A DNA stretch of 64,000 nt, taken from assembly GCA_937998355.1 (NCBI GenBank), contig CALLDI010000010.1:124001-188000 (forward strand). The letters run 5' to 3'. The translations under genes were made by a program, and so were the position numbers. The notes beneath the pieces are model-generated. The model was given only the letters and a program-made list of their open reading frames with translations, made no database searches and was not told where the DNA came from. Below, one piece after another: positions 1 through 8,499 of the stretch (positions are counted from its first letter, which is position 1; each line of letters starts with the position of its first letter). The DNA is from an uncultured Eggerthella sp. Its GTDB lineage: Bacteria > Actinomycetota > Coriobacteriia > Coriobacteriales > Eggerthellaceae.

Positions 1-310
1 GGCGGTCGTTCATGCGCATGAGCTCGGGGCCGTAGTCGTCCCAGCGGCCGGACTCGAGCCACAATTCCGCAGGTTGGAGGGCGGGCATGAGGATCTCTTG
101 CGCGCCCGTGGCGTTCATCTCCTCGCGCACGATGGCCTCGACCTTCGAGAGCACGCGCATGCCCAGCGGCAGGAACGCGTAGATGCCGGAGGCGACCTTG
201 CGGATCATGCCGGCGCGCATCAGCAGTTTGTGGGACGCGATCTCGGCATCGGCCGGGTCTTCCTTCAGCGTCGGGGCGTACAAGTTGGACATGTAGAGAA
301 TCTCGCTCAT
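1..310 (-). CDS. proS: Prolyl-tRNA synthetase, N-terminal part (cut by window edge)
   Basis: Only the first 103 codons are in the window; the gene continues past position 1. The translation opens MSEILYMSNLYAPTLKEDPA and continues through an RAGMIRKVASGIYAFLPLG stretch and an ALQPAELWLESGRWDDYGPEL stretch. These are hallmarks of the bacterial-type ProS catalytic N-terminus, with its motif 1 helix. ProS charges tRNA-Pro in the cytosol. The ATG at 308-310 was chosen because the conserved family N-terminus begins there. The gene lies about 310 nt downstream of ispG, the last gene of the tight operon, so it may have its own promoter. Confidence 0.95.
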   Translation of the reverse strand, partial: MSEILYMSNLYAPTLKEDPADAEIASHKLLMRAGMIRKVASGIYAFLPLGMRVLSKVEAIVREEMNATGAQEILMPALQPAELWLESGRWDDYGPELMRMNDR

Positions 311-362
311 GGGGTGTGTTCCTCTCGTGTGCGTGCTGGGATGTTCGAGTCGTCTGTCGATG

Positions 363-424
363 AAGCCCGTGAACAGGGTGTTCAGCCTGGCTGTTCGGTC
401 GTGTGGCCAAGCCCGTGAACAGGG
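363..424. repeat. Exact 16-bp direct repeat upstream of proS
   Basis: AAGCCCGTGAACAGGG occurs at 363-378 and again, identically, at 409-424. It lies in the 309-nt gap between proS and ispG. The 12-base core CCCGTGAACAGG recurs inside comF near 17770. Reading toward proS there is also a -10-like TACAAT at 463-468, without a convincing -35. The rest of the gap (425-619) shows no gene. Confidence 0.5.
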
Positions 425-619
425 GTTTCGTCGCACGTGACAACGCTTTCGTTCGACTAGATATTGTAGCAGTTGACGCGCGGTTTCGCGCGTCGTTTCG
501 GTGGGCTCGGCGGTTCGCGAGCGTGGTGCTGGCGCAGGCGTGGTGCTGGCGCGCGGGCAAGTTGCTGATGCTGATACCGAGCTGGCGCGGACCGTGGTCA
601 GCCAGTCGAACACTGTGCG

Positions 620-1780
620 TTAAGGCAGGTTCGCGATCTCGGCGAAGAGCTCGTCGACGATGCGGGCCTCGGGAACCTTGCGAATGACCTGCCCACCTGC
701 GAAGATGACACCCTGGCCGTCGCCGCACGCGACGCCGATATCGGCATCCTTCGCCTCGCCCGGGCCGTTCACCACGCAGCCCATGACCGCCACGCGCAGC
801 GGGCGTGCCACATCCTGCAATCGGGCTTCGACCTGCTTGGCGAGACCGATAAGGTCCACCTGACAGCGGCCGCATGTGGGACAGCTGATGAGCTCGGGGT
901 AACGCAGGCGCAGGCCGAGCGAGCCGAGCAACACCCAAGCCGCCTTCACTTCCTCGACCGGGTCGTCCGTGAGCGAGATGCGCATGCTGTCGCCAATGCC
1001 CTCTTCGAGCAGAATGCCCAGGCCGCTGGCGGATTTGATGAGTCCCTGAAAGAGCGTGCCCGCCTCCGTCACACCAATGTGCAGCGGGATGTGCGGCAGC
1101 TCGCGCGAGATGATGCGATAGGTCTCGACGGTGGTGGGAACGTCGTGCGCCTTGGCGGAAACCACCAGGTCAGTGAAGCCTTGCGCCTCGCAGAATTCCA
1201 CGTACTCGCGCGCGGATGCGGCGAGCTTCTGGGGCAGCGTGAGCGTGGCGTCGTCGCGCAGGTGCGCATCGAGCGAGCCGGCGTTCACGCCGATGCGGAT
1301 GGGAATTCCCGCTTGACGTGCGGCTTCGAGCACTGGAACGGTGGCCTCGAGGCCGCCGATGTTGCCTGGGTTGATGCGCAGTTTGGCCGCGCCGCGACGG
1401 GCAGCCTCGATGGCCAGTTCCGCGCTAAAATGGATGTCCGCTACGACGGGCAGTGGCGAGCGCTGGCAGATCTCTTGGAAGAAGTCCAGGTCGGAGGCGT
1501 GCGGGATGGCGATGCGGATGATGTCGCAGCCCGCCTGTGCTACGCGCTCGATCTGTGCGAGGTTCTCCTCGACTGCGGAAAGCGGCAGGTTGAGCATGGA
1601 TTGGACCGCGCACGGCGCTCCCCCGCCGATGGGTACCTGTCCCACATATACGCGGTTGGTGCGGGTGTTGGGGCGGCCCGAATCCGAGGCCGCGTTCGCG
1701 GGCTGTGTAGCGGCGACGTGCGGGTCGTACGGCGCGGCATTCACAGGTTGTTTTCCGAGGTCATTCGGCGTTTCATTCAT
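620..1780 (-). CDS. ispG: 4-hydroxy-3-methylbut-2-en-1-yl diphosphate synthase (IspG/GcpE)
   Basis: Penultimate enzyme of the MEP isoprenoid pathway: it converts cyclic MEcPP to HMBPP using a 4Fe-4S cluster. The 386-aa protein has the N-terminal TIM-barrel signature (VYVGQVPIGGGAPCAVQSM, then VVADIHFSAELAIEA and KLRINPGNIGG). The C-terminal cluster ligands are in SCPTCGRCQVDL and the GCVVNGPGEAKDADIG motif. About 40 N-terminal residues before VYVGQ are low-complexity and non-conserved. The ATG at 1780 sits 6 nt after the rseP stop, and the end of rseP (GGGGGTAGG) supplies a Shine-Dalgarno-like stretch, so the two are translationally linked. Confidence 0.97.
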   Translation of the reverse strand: MNETPNDLGKQPVNAAPYDPHVAATQPANAASDSGRPNTRTNRVYVGQVPIGGGAPCAVQSMLNLPLSAVEENLAQIERVAQAGCDIIRIAIPHASDLDFFQEICQRSPLPVVADIHFSAELAIEAARRGAAKLRINPGNIGGLEATVPVLEAARQAGIPIRIGVNAGSLDAHLRDDATLTLPQKLAASAREYVEFCEAQGFTDLVVSAKAHDVPTTVETYRIISRELPHIPLHIGVTEAGTLFQGLIKSASGLGILLEEGIGDSMRISLTDDPVEEVKAAWVLLGSLGLRLRYPELISCPTCGRCQVDLIGLAKQVEARLQDVARPLRVAVMGCVVNGPGEAKDADIGVACGDGQGVIFAGGQVIRKVPEARIVDELFAEIANLP

Positions 1781-1786
1781 GCGCGC

Positions 1787-2872
1787 CTACCCCCAATTCC
1801 CGAAGATGAAGCGTTGCACATCCTGGTTCACCATGAATATGAAGAACGCGAAGAACAGGCACATGCCCGCCACGCTGAGATAATTCAGCGCGCGGATCGA
1901 GATGTTGCGGCGGCGGATCTTCTGGTAGACCTCGATGACGAAGCGGCCGCCGTCGAGCGGCGGGATGGGCAGCATGTTCGCCAGGCCGAGCGACACCGAC
2001 ACGATGGCCGAGAACGACAGCAGGTTGAGAAAGCCCGCTTCAAGCGCGGTTTTCGACATGATCGCGATGCCTACGATGGACGTCGATTGCGAGACGGTCT
2101 CGGCGGCGGTGGCAGGGTTGAACAGGCCGATGATAGCTACGGCCACCGTCGCGATGAAGTTGAAGCCAGCTGCGATCGCATCGAGTGGCGAGAGCACGAA
2201 ATGTTTGATCTCGCCGTTTTGCATCTGCAGGTCGACGCCGACGATCGAGTAGAGGATCACGAAGACGATCATAGCGAACAGCAGGTTCATGAGCGGGCCG
2301 GCGAGCAGGATCGTAACACGCTTCCAAAACGGCAGCGTGCGGTATTGCTGGCGTTGCTCGGCGGCGAAGAATGCGTCGAGGTTGGCAATGGGTGCGGGTT
2401 CTCCCAGTTCATGGGCAGGAAATTGCTGACCGGCTTCGCTGTACGCCGGCGCCGCGGGCACGCGATAGGTGTTCGTCTTGTCGCGTCGTGTGGGACGCTT
2501 GAGGCTGCCCCACTCGCAGAGTTCCTCGAGGGCCTGATAGGCTTCGTCGTCGGTGATACCAAGCGCGAGCGCCACATCCTCCATGTCCGCCGTGCCGTGT
2601 TCGTACATATAACCGAGCACGGGTTTCAGGTAGGGGCTGGGCTCGCCGGTGCCCATGCCGCAGACCGCCGCGTAGCCGCCCAGCGGTACGGCCGTGACGC
2701 CGAAACGCGTGCCTTTCCAGGTGAAACCGATGCTGGGGCCGGGCAGACCGATCATGAATTCAGTGACGCGAACGCCGAACGCGCGCGCGGCGAGGAAGTG
2801 GCCTCCCTCGTGGATGAACACGAGAAAGCCCAGCACGAGCGTGGCGATGAGAATGGTAACGAGAATATCCAT
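1787..2872 (-). CDS. rseP: Site-2 zinc metalloprotease (RseP/M50 family), PDZ replaced by a winged-helix-like insert
   Basis: An intramembrane protease of 361 aa. It opens MDILVTILIATLVLGFLVF, followed by the zinc motif HEGGH, and ends with NMLPIPPLDGGR, the third zinc ligand. Several hydrophobic segments lie at both ends. The ORF is open further upstream, but that part overlaps dxr and is not membrane-like, so the ATG at 2872, 8 nt after the dxr stop, is the start. Unlike standard RseP there is no PDZ between the GPLMNL segment and the C-terminal motif. Instead, about 60 residues before GPLMNL (YMYEHGTADMEDVALALGIT onward) look like a small helix-turn-helix or winged helix. Placement between dxr and ispG is normal for the group. 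Confidence 0.9.
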   Translation of the reverse strand: MDILVTILIATLVLGFLVFIHEGGHFLAARAFGVRVTEFMIGLPGPSIGFTWKGTRFGVTAVPLGGYAAVCGMGTGEPSPYLKPVLGYMYEHGTADMEDVALALGITDDEAYQALEELCEWGSLKRPTRRDKTNTYRVPAAPAYSEAGQQFPAHELGEPAPIANLDAFFAAEQRQQYRTLPFWKRVTILLAGPLMNLLFAMIVFVILYSIVGVDLQMQNGEIKHFVLSPLDAIAAGFNFIATVAVAIIGLFNPATAAETVSQSTSIVGIAIMSKTALEAGFLNLLSFSAIVSVSLGLANMLPIPPLDGGRFVIEVYQKIRRRNISIRALNYLSVAGMCLFFAFFIFMVNQDVQRFIFGNWG

Positions 2873-2880
2873 GCAGGTAA

Positions 2881-4182
2881 TTATAGAAGTGAGCGCGGCT
2901 GGCTCGGCGGGTGGACGGTGAATGCCGCAAGTTTTACAAATTCGCGGGTGAGGGTGCGGGTGCGGGCGTCGAGCTCGAGCAGCTGATCGATGCTGATCGC
3001 GGGCTCGACCCAACCCTGTGCGACAGCGTGATCCATGGCCTTCTCGACCAGGGCCGCGATGCCGAGATAGGGAATCTGCTCAGCAAGGAATGCCGCGACT
3101 GCGATCTCGTTCGCCGCATTCATGACCGCCGGCAGCGTGCCACCGGTGTTCCCCGCCTCGATGGCGAGCGCAAGGCAGCGGAATGTCTCCAGGTCAGGTG
3201 CCTCGAACTGGAGCGAACCGAGCGTGCGGAAGTCGAGCGGCTCGACCGGCGCCGACCAGCGCGCGGGGTAGCTGAGCGCGAACTGGATCGGGATGCGCAT
3301 GTCGGTGGTGCCAAGGTGGGCCTTCACCGAGCCGTCCGTGAATTCGACCATGGAATGGATGGCGCTCTGCGGTTGTACCACGACCGCGATCTTATCATAG
3401 GGCATGCTGAAGAGGTGGTGCGCCTCGATGACCTCGAGGCCTTTGTTCATGAGCGTGGACGAGTCGATCGAGATCTTGCGACCCATGTTCCACGTGGGGT
3501 GGCTGAGCGCCTGAGCTGGGGTGATGTGCTGGAGATCGGCGGTGGTCTTGCCGCGGAACGGCCCGCCGGACGCCGTGACCCACAAGCGTGTTACTTCGCG
3601 CGGATCCTCACCGAGCAGGCACTGGTAGATGGCACCGTGTTCCGAGTCGATAGGCAGCAGCGTGGTGTGGTTCGAGAGCGGCATGAGCACATCGCCGCCC
3701 ACCACGAGCGATTCTTTGTTGGCCAGCGCGAGATGCTTGCCTGCCGTGAGCGTGGCATAGCTGGCGCGCATGCCTGCCGCCCCGACCAGGGAATTCACGA
3801 CCATGTCGACCTCGGGAAGGTTGCAGAGCTCGACGATGGCATCGGCGCCCGCGCGCAGGTCGATGCCTGCTTCTGCGAAGCGCGCGCGCCAGGTGTCGCA
3901 CAGGTTCTCGTCGGCCAGCACCGCGTGCTTCACGCCGAATTCACGCGCTTGCGCGAGCAGGGCTTCAGCCTGCGTGTTCGCGCTGATAGCCACGACCTCG
4001 ACGAATTCAGGATGCTGGCGTGCCACATCGAGCGTTTGCGTGCCGATGGAGCCGGTCGAGCCCAGCACCGCGATGCGCTTCGGGCGGCCGAGCGGAGTGG
4101 GTACTGTTGAGGAGGTGTTCGGCGTCGCCTGCTGTGGGGCGGATGCCGCTTGACGTGATGATGTTGAGGATTGATCGCTCAT
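2881..4182 (-). CDS. dxr: 1-deoxy-D-xylulose 5-phosphate reductoisomerase
   Basis: Commits DXP to the MEP pathway, making 2-C-methyl-D-erythritol 4-phosphate with NADPH and a divalent metal. Visible motifs in order are the NADPH loop VLGSTGSIGTQTLDV, LALANKESLVVGG, IDSEHGAIYQCL with metal ligands, TASGGPFRGK, HPTWNMGRKISIDSSTLMNK and the C-terminal helical domain. The ATG at 4182 (MSDQSSTSS) has AGGGGAGAC directly upstream. An in-frame ATG at 4197 adds five residues but lacks a ribosome site. The first 30 residues are Ser/Thr/Gln-rich and outside the family fold. The gene lies between cdsA and rseP. Confidence 0.96.
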   Translation of the reverse strand: MSDQSSTSSRQAASAPQQATPNTSSTVPTPLGRPKRIAVLGSTGSIGTQTLDVARQHPEFVEVVAISANTQAEALLAQAREFGVKHAVLADENLCDTWRARFAEAGIDLRAGADAIVELCNLPEVDMVVNSLVGAAGMRASYATLTAGKHLALANKESLVVGGDVLMPLSNHTTLLPIDSEHGAIYQCLLGEDPREVTRLWVTASGGPFRGKTTADLQHITPAQALSHPTWNMGRKISIDSSTLMNKGLEVIEAHHLFSMPYDKIAVVVQPQSAIHSMVEFTDGSVKAHLGTTDMRIPIQFALSYPARWSAPVEPLDFRTLGSLQFEAPDLETFRCLALAIEAGNTGGTLPAVMNAANEIAVAAFLAEQIPYLGIAALVEKAMDHAVAQGWVEPAISIDQLLELDARTRTLTREFVKLAAFTVHPPSQPRSLL

Positions 4183-4230
4183 GTCTCCCCTGTTCATAGG
4201 TTGTTTTCGATGCCGCTAGCGGCGTTCGTG

Positions 4231-5253
4231 CTACGAGAACAGCAGCCCCGTGCCCGAGAAGACGAACGGGATGCACTGGCCGAAGATGAGCAGCATCGAC
4301 GAACCGAGCGTGACGAGGAACTGCGAGTCGCAGCGGTCGAGAAGACCGCCGTGACCAGGCATGATGGTGCCAGAATCCTTGAAACCGGAGTTGCGCTTGA
4401 TGCGGCTCTCGACCAAGTCGCCGATCACGCCGAGGCAGCCGCACACCGCGCCGAAGACGAGCGCCTGCACGATGTTCATCGAGACGCCCGGAATGAGCGG
4501 GAACAGGCACCAGAACGCCATCGAGAAGATGAGGCCGGCGAAGAATCCTTCCCAGCTTTTCTTGGGGCTGACCTGCGGTGTCATCTTGTGCTTGCCGATC
4601 TTCGAACCGACCAGGTAGGCGAACGCGTCGTTGCCCCACACGCTGCAGAAGATGCCCAAGATGAGCACGCCTCCCCAGAATTCGGGCAGCGACATGCGGA
4701 TGAGCATGGCAGACGACATGAGCAGGCCTGTGTACGTGGCGCCGAACAGGCTGACCGCCACGTCGGTGATGCGGGCGTGCAGCCAGAAAACGTACCACAC
4801 CAGTAGCACGATGATGAACAACGCCATGACGATGATAAGGCCATTGATGCCGAACAGCCACATGACCAGCGGAAACGATGCTGATGCGCAAATGCCGAGG
4901 AACTCGTTGGGTAGCTTCGCGTCGGAGCGGAGCATGTAGTAGAACTCGCCCGCGCAGATGGCCGAGAGCGCGGCAAGGTAGATGGCCGTGGTGGCGTTCG
5001 ACGCGATGATGCAGATGACCGTGAGCGCGATGTAGACGACGCCGGTGCGGATGCGAACCTGCAGGTTGGAGGGGTTCTGCAGCTTGCGTGGCGTCTTCGC
5101 GAGCGCCTTTTCCTTCAGCACCGTGCGGCGCTTGGGCTTCGGACGCCTCTCGCCATGGCGGTCGGGTTTGAGGATGATCTCCTCACGCGATTCGACGATG
5201 TTGCCATCGGCGTCGATGTGCGTGAATGTGCGACGGGTGCGCTCGGTAGGCAT
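4231..5253 (-). CDS. cdsA: Phosphatidate cytidylyltransferase (CDP-diglyceride synthase)
   Basis: Makes CDP-diacylglycerol from phosphatidic acid and CTP at the membrane, the precursor of all phospholipids. At 340 aa it is longer than the usual 260-280 aa because of a charged, cytosolic N-terminal extension of about 65 residues rich in Arg and Lys. The rest is a multi-helix membrane protein with SPKKSWEGFFAG and the signature DLVESRIKRNSGFKDSG, then IMPGHGGLLDRCDS. The ATG at 5253 is preceded by GAGGCGGTGTAGCAC, a duplicate of the junction after uppS. Confidence 0.95.
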   Translation of the reverse strand: MPTERTRRTFTHIDADGNIVESREEIILKPDRHGERRPKPKRRTVLKEKALAKTPRKLQNPSNLQVRIRTGVVYIALTVICIIASNATTAIYLAALSAICAGEFYYMLRSDAKLPNEFLGICASASFPLVMWLFGINGLIIVMALFIIVLLVWYVFWLHARITDVAVSLFGATYTGLLMSSAMLIRMSLPEFWGGVLILGIFCSVWGNDAFAYLVGSKIGKHKMTPQVSPKKSWEGFFAGLIFSMAFWCLFPLIPGVSMNIVQALVFGAVCGCLGVIGDLVESRIKRNSGFKDSGTIMPGHGGLLDRCDSQFLVTLGSSMLLIFGQCIPFVFSGTGLLFS

Positions 5254-5256
5254 GTG

Positions 5257-5319
5257 CTACACCGCCTCTTTCGCGTTGCGGTCAGCGACATTGATCTGGA
5301 TGTTCTTGATCGGCAGCAT
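5257..5319 (-). CDS. Candidate 20-residue small ORF between uppS and cdsA
   Basis: Directly after the uppS stop (TAG CAC ATG) an open frame encodes MLPIKNIQINVADRNAKEAV and ends in TAG. The next TAG CAC ATG opens cdsA. Both junctions share GGCGGTGTAGCACATG, so this piece is bounded by a 16-bp direct repeat. It could be a translated coupling peptide or simply the product of a local duplication. No family is recognised. The frame and context are seen directly; function is unknown. Confidence 0.35.
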   Translation of the reverse strand: MLPIKNIQINVADRNAKEAV

Positions 5320-5322
5320 GTG

Positions 5323-6174
5323 CTACACCGCCCCGAATCGGCGATCGCGCTGCTGAAAATCGAGCAGGGCGCGCAGGAATTCATAACGGTCGAAATCAGG
5401 CCAGAGCACGTCCGAGCAATAGAATTCGGTGTAGGCGATCTGCCAGAGCAGGAAATTGCTGACGCGCATCTCGCCCGACGTGCGAATGAGCAGGTCGGGG
5501 TCAGGAATGCCGGCGGTGTAGAGACCGCGCTCGAAGTCGGCCTCGGTAGGCAGCGGGACCTCGATCGCCACGCGCGCCGCAGCCTGTGCGGCTTCGTACG
5601 CCGCATCACCCGCAGCTGTTGCACGCGTTGCGTCCGCCGCAGCCTGCGCAGCAGCATCCACGGCCTCCTGCATACAGCGCTGCGTAGCACGCAGGATCTC
5701 CTGGCGCGAGCCGTAATTCACAGCTACGACCAGGGTCATTCCGTCGTTGTCCTTCGTCTTGTCCCACGCAGCATCGAACGCATCGCGCGTCTCTTGCGGC
5801 AGCGCGGACAGGTCGCCGATGGTGCGAACGCGCACGTGTTCTTCGTGTAGCCCATCGACTTCGGCAAGCATGGTCTTCGCGAACAGCTCCATGAGGCCGT
5901 TCACCTCGTCCTGCGGGCGCTTCCAGTTCTCGGTCGAGAACGAATAGATGGTGAGATAGTCCACGCCCAGGTCGTTGGCGCAGCGGATGGTCTCGCGCAC
6001 GGCTTCGATGCCAGCCTTGTGACCCTTCAGGCGGTTGAGCGCGCGCTTCTTCGCCCAGCGGCCGTTGCCATCCATGATGACCGCCACATGCCGTGGCACA
6101 CGGGTCTGATCGAGCGCGGCAGGATCGAGCCCAGCGGGCGGATCGGGAAAGATGTGATCCAGCGGTTGTCTCAT
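5323..6174 (-). CDS. uppS: Undecaprenyl diphosphate synthase (cis-prenyltransferase)
   Basis: Builds the C55 carrier lipid for cell wall and polysaccharide export from FPP and IPP. Motifs are HVAVIMDGNGRWAKKR with the catalytic Asp, then LTIYSFSTENWKRP, VVAVNYGSRQEIL and the C-terminal DLLIRTSGEMRVSNFLLWQ. An unusual Ala-rich insert of about 45 residues (QEAVDAAAQAAADATRA and on) lies between the NYGSR segment and ADFERGLYT. ATG 6174 has AAGG at a suitable distance. An in-frame ATG at 6219, just after the frr stop, adds 15 residues without a ribosome site. Confidence 0.95.
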   Translation of the reverse strand: MRQPLDHIFPDPPAGLDPAALDQTRVPRHVAVIMDGNGRWAKKRALNRLKGHKAGIEAVRETIRCANDLGVDYLTIYSFSTENWKRPQDEVNGLMELFAKTMLAEVDGLHEEHVRVRTIGDLSALPQETRDAFDAAWDKTKDNDGMTLVVAVNYGSRQEILRATQRCMQEAVDAAAQAAADATRATAAGDAAYEAAQAAARVAIEVPLPTEADFERGLYTAGIPDPDLLIRTSGEMRVSNFLLWQIAYTEFYCSDVLWPDFDRYEFLRALLDFQQRDRRFGAV

Positions 6175-6223
6175 GTGGGGTGCCTTAGCCAGCGAGCCTT
6201 GAGCGCGGGGTGCGTCCATCGCG

Positions 6224-6781
6224 TTAGATGGACATGACCTCGGATTCCTTCTTCTTCAGGATGTCATCGATCTTGCCGATGTAGGAGTCCGTGAGCTTCT
6301 GGATCTCGTCTTCGGCGCGGTGCTTCTCGTCTTCGGGGAGGTTGTCGGCCTTCACCATCTTCTCGACAGCCTGGTTGGCGTCGCGGCGCGCGTTGCGCAC
6401 GGCGATGCGGGCCTCTTCCGCGAATTCCTTGCACTGCTTGGCGAGTTCCTTGCGGCGCTCCTCGGTGAGCTGCGGGAACGGCAGGCGAATGACCGAGCCG
6501 TCGTTCGAAGGCGAGACGCCCAGGTCAGCCTTCATGATGGCCTGCTCGATGGCGCCGAGCGAGCTCTTGTCCCACGGCTCGATGACGAGCGTGTGCGCGT
6601 CGGGGGTCTTGATGGCGGCCATCTGGTTGACCGGCGTGAGCGTGCCGTAGTATTCGGCCTTCACGCGATCGAGGATCATGGCGTTGGCGCGGCCGGTGCG
6701 AACCTGCGAAAGGTTGCTGTTCAGCTGCTCGATGACGCCGTCCATGCGTTTGGTTGCGGTCTCTTTGATGTCGTTTACCAT
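6224..6781 (-). CDS. frr: Ribosome recycling factor
   Basis: A 185-aa protein, the normal RRF length, which splits post-termination ribosomes together with EF-G. Diagnostic segments are LSQVRTGRANAMILDRVKAEYYG, IEPWDKSSLGAIEQAIMKADLG and the C-terminal three-helix-bundle stretch RRDANQAVEKM to KIDDILKKKESEVM. The ATG at 6781 follows GGGGAGGAAGC, a strong ribosome site. It sits downstream of pyrH, with a gap of about 140 nt, as in most bacteria. Confidence 0.97.
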   Translation of the reverse strand: MVNDIKETATKRMDGVIEQLNSNLSQVRTGRANAMILDRVKAEYYGTLTPVNQMAAIKTPDAHTLVIEPWDKSSLGAIEQAIMKADLGVSPSNDGSVIRLPFPQLTEERRKELAKQCKEFAEEARIAVRNARRDANQAVEKMVKADNLPEDEKHRAEDEIQKLTDSYIGKIDDILKKKESEVMSI

Positions 6782-6922
6782 GCTTCCTCCCCTATTCGGC
6801 CGCCTGGCGAGCGGCTCGCTGCGGTCGCGCGTGGCGACCTGGTCGAAGCCGCGCGGGTGCGCGGCGATCCGTCGGTCTCTCTATTGTAGCGTGTCGCGGG
6901 GCGAAATGTTCGCCGCCGACCC

Positions 6923-7660
6923 CTATTCCTGCGTGGTGTTGTCCGCCGTGACGGTGGTGCCGATGTTCTCGCCCTTCAGGATGCGCGAGATGTTGCCCGG
7001 CACCGTGAGGTCGAACACGAGGATCGGCAGGTCGTTATCCATGCACAGCGACGTGGCCGTGGAGTCCATCACGTGCAGGCCCTTCGCCAGCACGTCGATG
7101 TAGCTGATGGTCTCGAAGCGCTTCGCGTCGGGGTGCGTGACGGGGTCCGCGTCGTAGATGCCGTCCACTTTCGTAGCTTTCATCAGGCATTCCGCGTTGA
7201 TCTCGAGCGCGCGCAGGGCGGCGGTGGTGTCCGTGGTGAAGTACGGGTTGCCCGTGCCGGCCGCGAAGATGACGACGTAACCTTTCTCGAGGTGGTGCGT
7301 CGCGCGACGGCGGATGTAGGGCTCCGAGACCTGGCGCATCTCGATCGCGCTCATGACGCGGGTCGGGATGTCGTGGCGCTCGAAGGCGTCTTGGAGCGCG
7401 AGGGCGTTCATGCAGGTCGCGAGCATGCCGATGTAGTCGGCGTGGGCGCGGTCCATGCCCTGCGCGGAGCCGGCCAGGCCGCGGAAGATGTTGCCGCCGC
7501 CGACCGTGACGGCCAGCTCGATGCCGTCGTCCACGATCTTCTTGATCTGAACAGCCAGTTCCTCGACCACTTTCGGGTCGATGCCGTAGCCTGCCTCGCC
7601 CATGAGGGCCTCGCCCGAGAGCTTGAGCAGCACGCGTTTGTACTTGTAATCCGAATCCAT
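6923..7660 (-). CDS. pyrH: UMP kinase
   Basis: Phosphorylates UMP to UDP; hexameric amino-acid-kinase fold. The 245-aa translation has YKRVLLKLSGEALMG, VTVGGGNIFRG, HADYIGMLATCMNALALQD, the RRRATHHLEKG region, AAGTGNPYFTTDT and KATKVDGIYDADP. The frame is open upstream to 7798, but that extension is low-complexity. The ATG at 7660, with AAAGGACCCGC upstream, is clearly the start. This is the first gene of the operon. The usual rpsB-tsf genes do not precede it within the window. Confidence 0.97.
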   Translation of the reverse strand: MDSDYKYKRVLLKLSGEALMGEAGYGIDPKVVEELAVQIKKIVDDGIELAVTVGGGNIFRGLAGSAQGMDRAHADYIGMLATCMNALALQDAFERHDIPTRVMSAIEMRQVSEPYIRRRATHHLEKGYVVIFAAGTGNPYFTTDTTAALRALEINAECLMKATKVDGIYDADPVTHPDAKRFETISYIDVLAKGLHVMDSTATSLCMDNDLPILVFDLTVPGNISRILKGENIGTTVTADNTTQE

Positions 7661-8118
7661 GCGGGTCCTTTCTTTAAGGCAGCGAACGCGACGTCGTGCC
7701 GGCGGGCGCTTGCGACATCGGCAGATGCTGCTGGCGCGCATTTGCGGCGCTGCTGGCGCTTGCGCGCTTGCGACGATGGCAGCACTCCCGACGAGCACCT
7801 CGCGCTTGCGGCACCAGCAGACACTTGCGATGCCGCATCGTGTTTTGCTGGCTCACCTCGCGCGGGCGGCGCTGGAGCGTTCGTAACCTTATTTCTAAGG
7901 AAATACTCAAACCATATTACCCCATCACCTGCCCGGTTCGAAGGGCGCGCACGAAATTCCAACCATACGCATAATTCATTTTAAAGCGGCTCCAAGTGAT
8001 CCAAAAACAGGCTGGACCGACCTAGAACGATTCGGGTGAGTAGAGCCTGCGCGATCGTCTGTTGAGTCTGCACGGTCGTCTGTTGAGATATTTCGCTCAA
8101 GAACGCAGAAGCGACCGT
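7661..8118. other. Gene-free region upstream of pyrH
   Basis: No convincing gene on either strand. The first 200 nt are GC-rich with repeated CTTGCG and GCTGGCG words. An AT-rich patch at 7885-7922 includes a TAATAT (-10-like, toward pyrH) at 7914-7919 and a small hairpin around CCTTAGAAATAAGG. A 21-nt-spaced direct repeat (GATCGTCTGTTGAG at 8053-8066, GGTCGTCTGTTGAG at 8074-8087) precedes the first 196-bp element. Confidence 0.4.
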
Positions 8119-8314
8119 TTTGCGGTGAATCGAGAGATTTCTGCATGAAAAACGCGGCTGTACGCACACTTTTTGGATAAGCGGAGACTTATTGGGGCGA
8201 TATTCGCCAAACCCTGCTTCATGATTCCGATCATACGCACAAATGAAGCGTTTCCGCGCACATATGTGCATACAAACGTAAATCCCTTGCAATTATTGGC
8301 GCAATCGCTGCAAA
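8119..8314. repeat. Interspersed palindromic element, copy A (196 bp)
   Basis: One of four related elements. The left end reads TTTGCGGTGAATCG and later CGGCTGTACGCACA. The right end is the inverted counterpart, TGTGCATACAAACG, then TTGCAATTATTGG and GCAATCGCTGCAAA. A middle box (GATCATACGCACA) lies near 8230. This copy is the most diverged. The flanking GACCGT and ACGGTC extend the inversion. No coding capacity and no clear target-site duplication. Confidence 0.8.
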
Positions 8315-8330
8315 TGAACGGTCGGCCGGC

Positions 8331-8470
8331 AGGCTAGTTGTTGCAAGGTCTCGCAAGGCAAATGCCGCAAGGTCACCAGGCTAGCTGCTGCAAGGTCTCG
8401 CCAGACCAATTACGGCACGGTCTCGCCAGGCTAGTTGCTGCAAGGCCGCTGGGCCAGTTGTTGCAGCTGC
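8331..8470. repeat. Degenerate 25-bp tandem repeat
   Basis: About six imperfect units around AGGCTAGTTGCTGCAAGG-TCTCGCC, with clear unit starts at about 8331, 8378, 8428 and 8450. It lies between palindromic element A and the repeat tail of the nuclease-fold gene. Confidence 0.6.
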
Positions 8471-8499
8471 AGATTCACTGCGACTCCGCGATCAACTCA

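Noticed and set aside
1079..2986. A 635-codon plus-strand frame over ispG and rseP
   Set aside because: Opposite two well-identified genes; no recognisable protein features.
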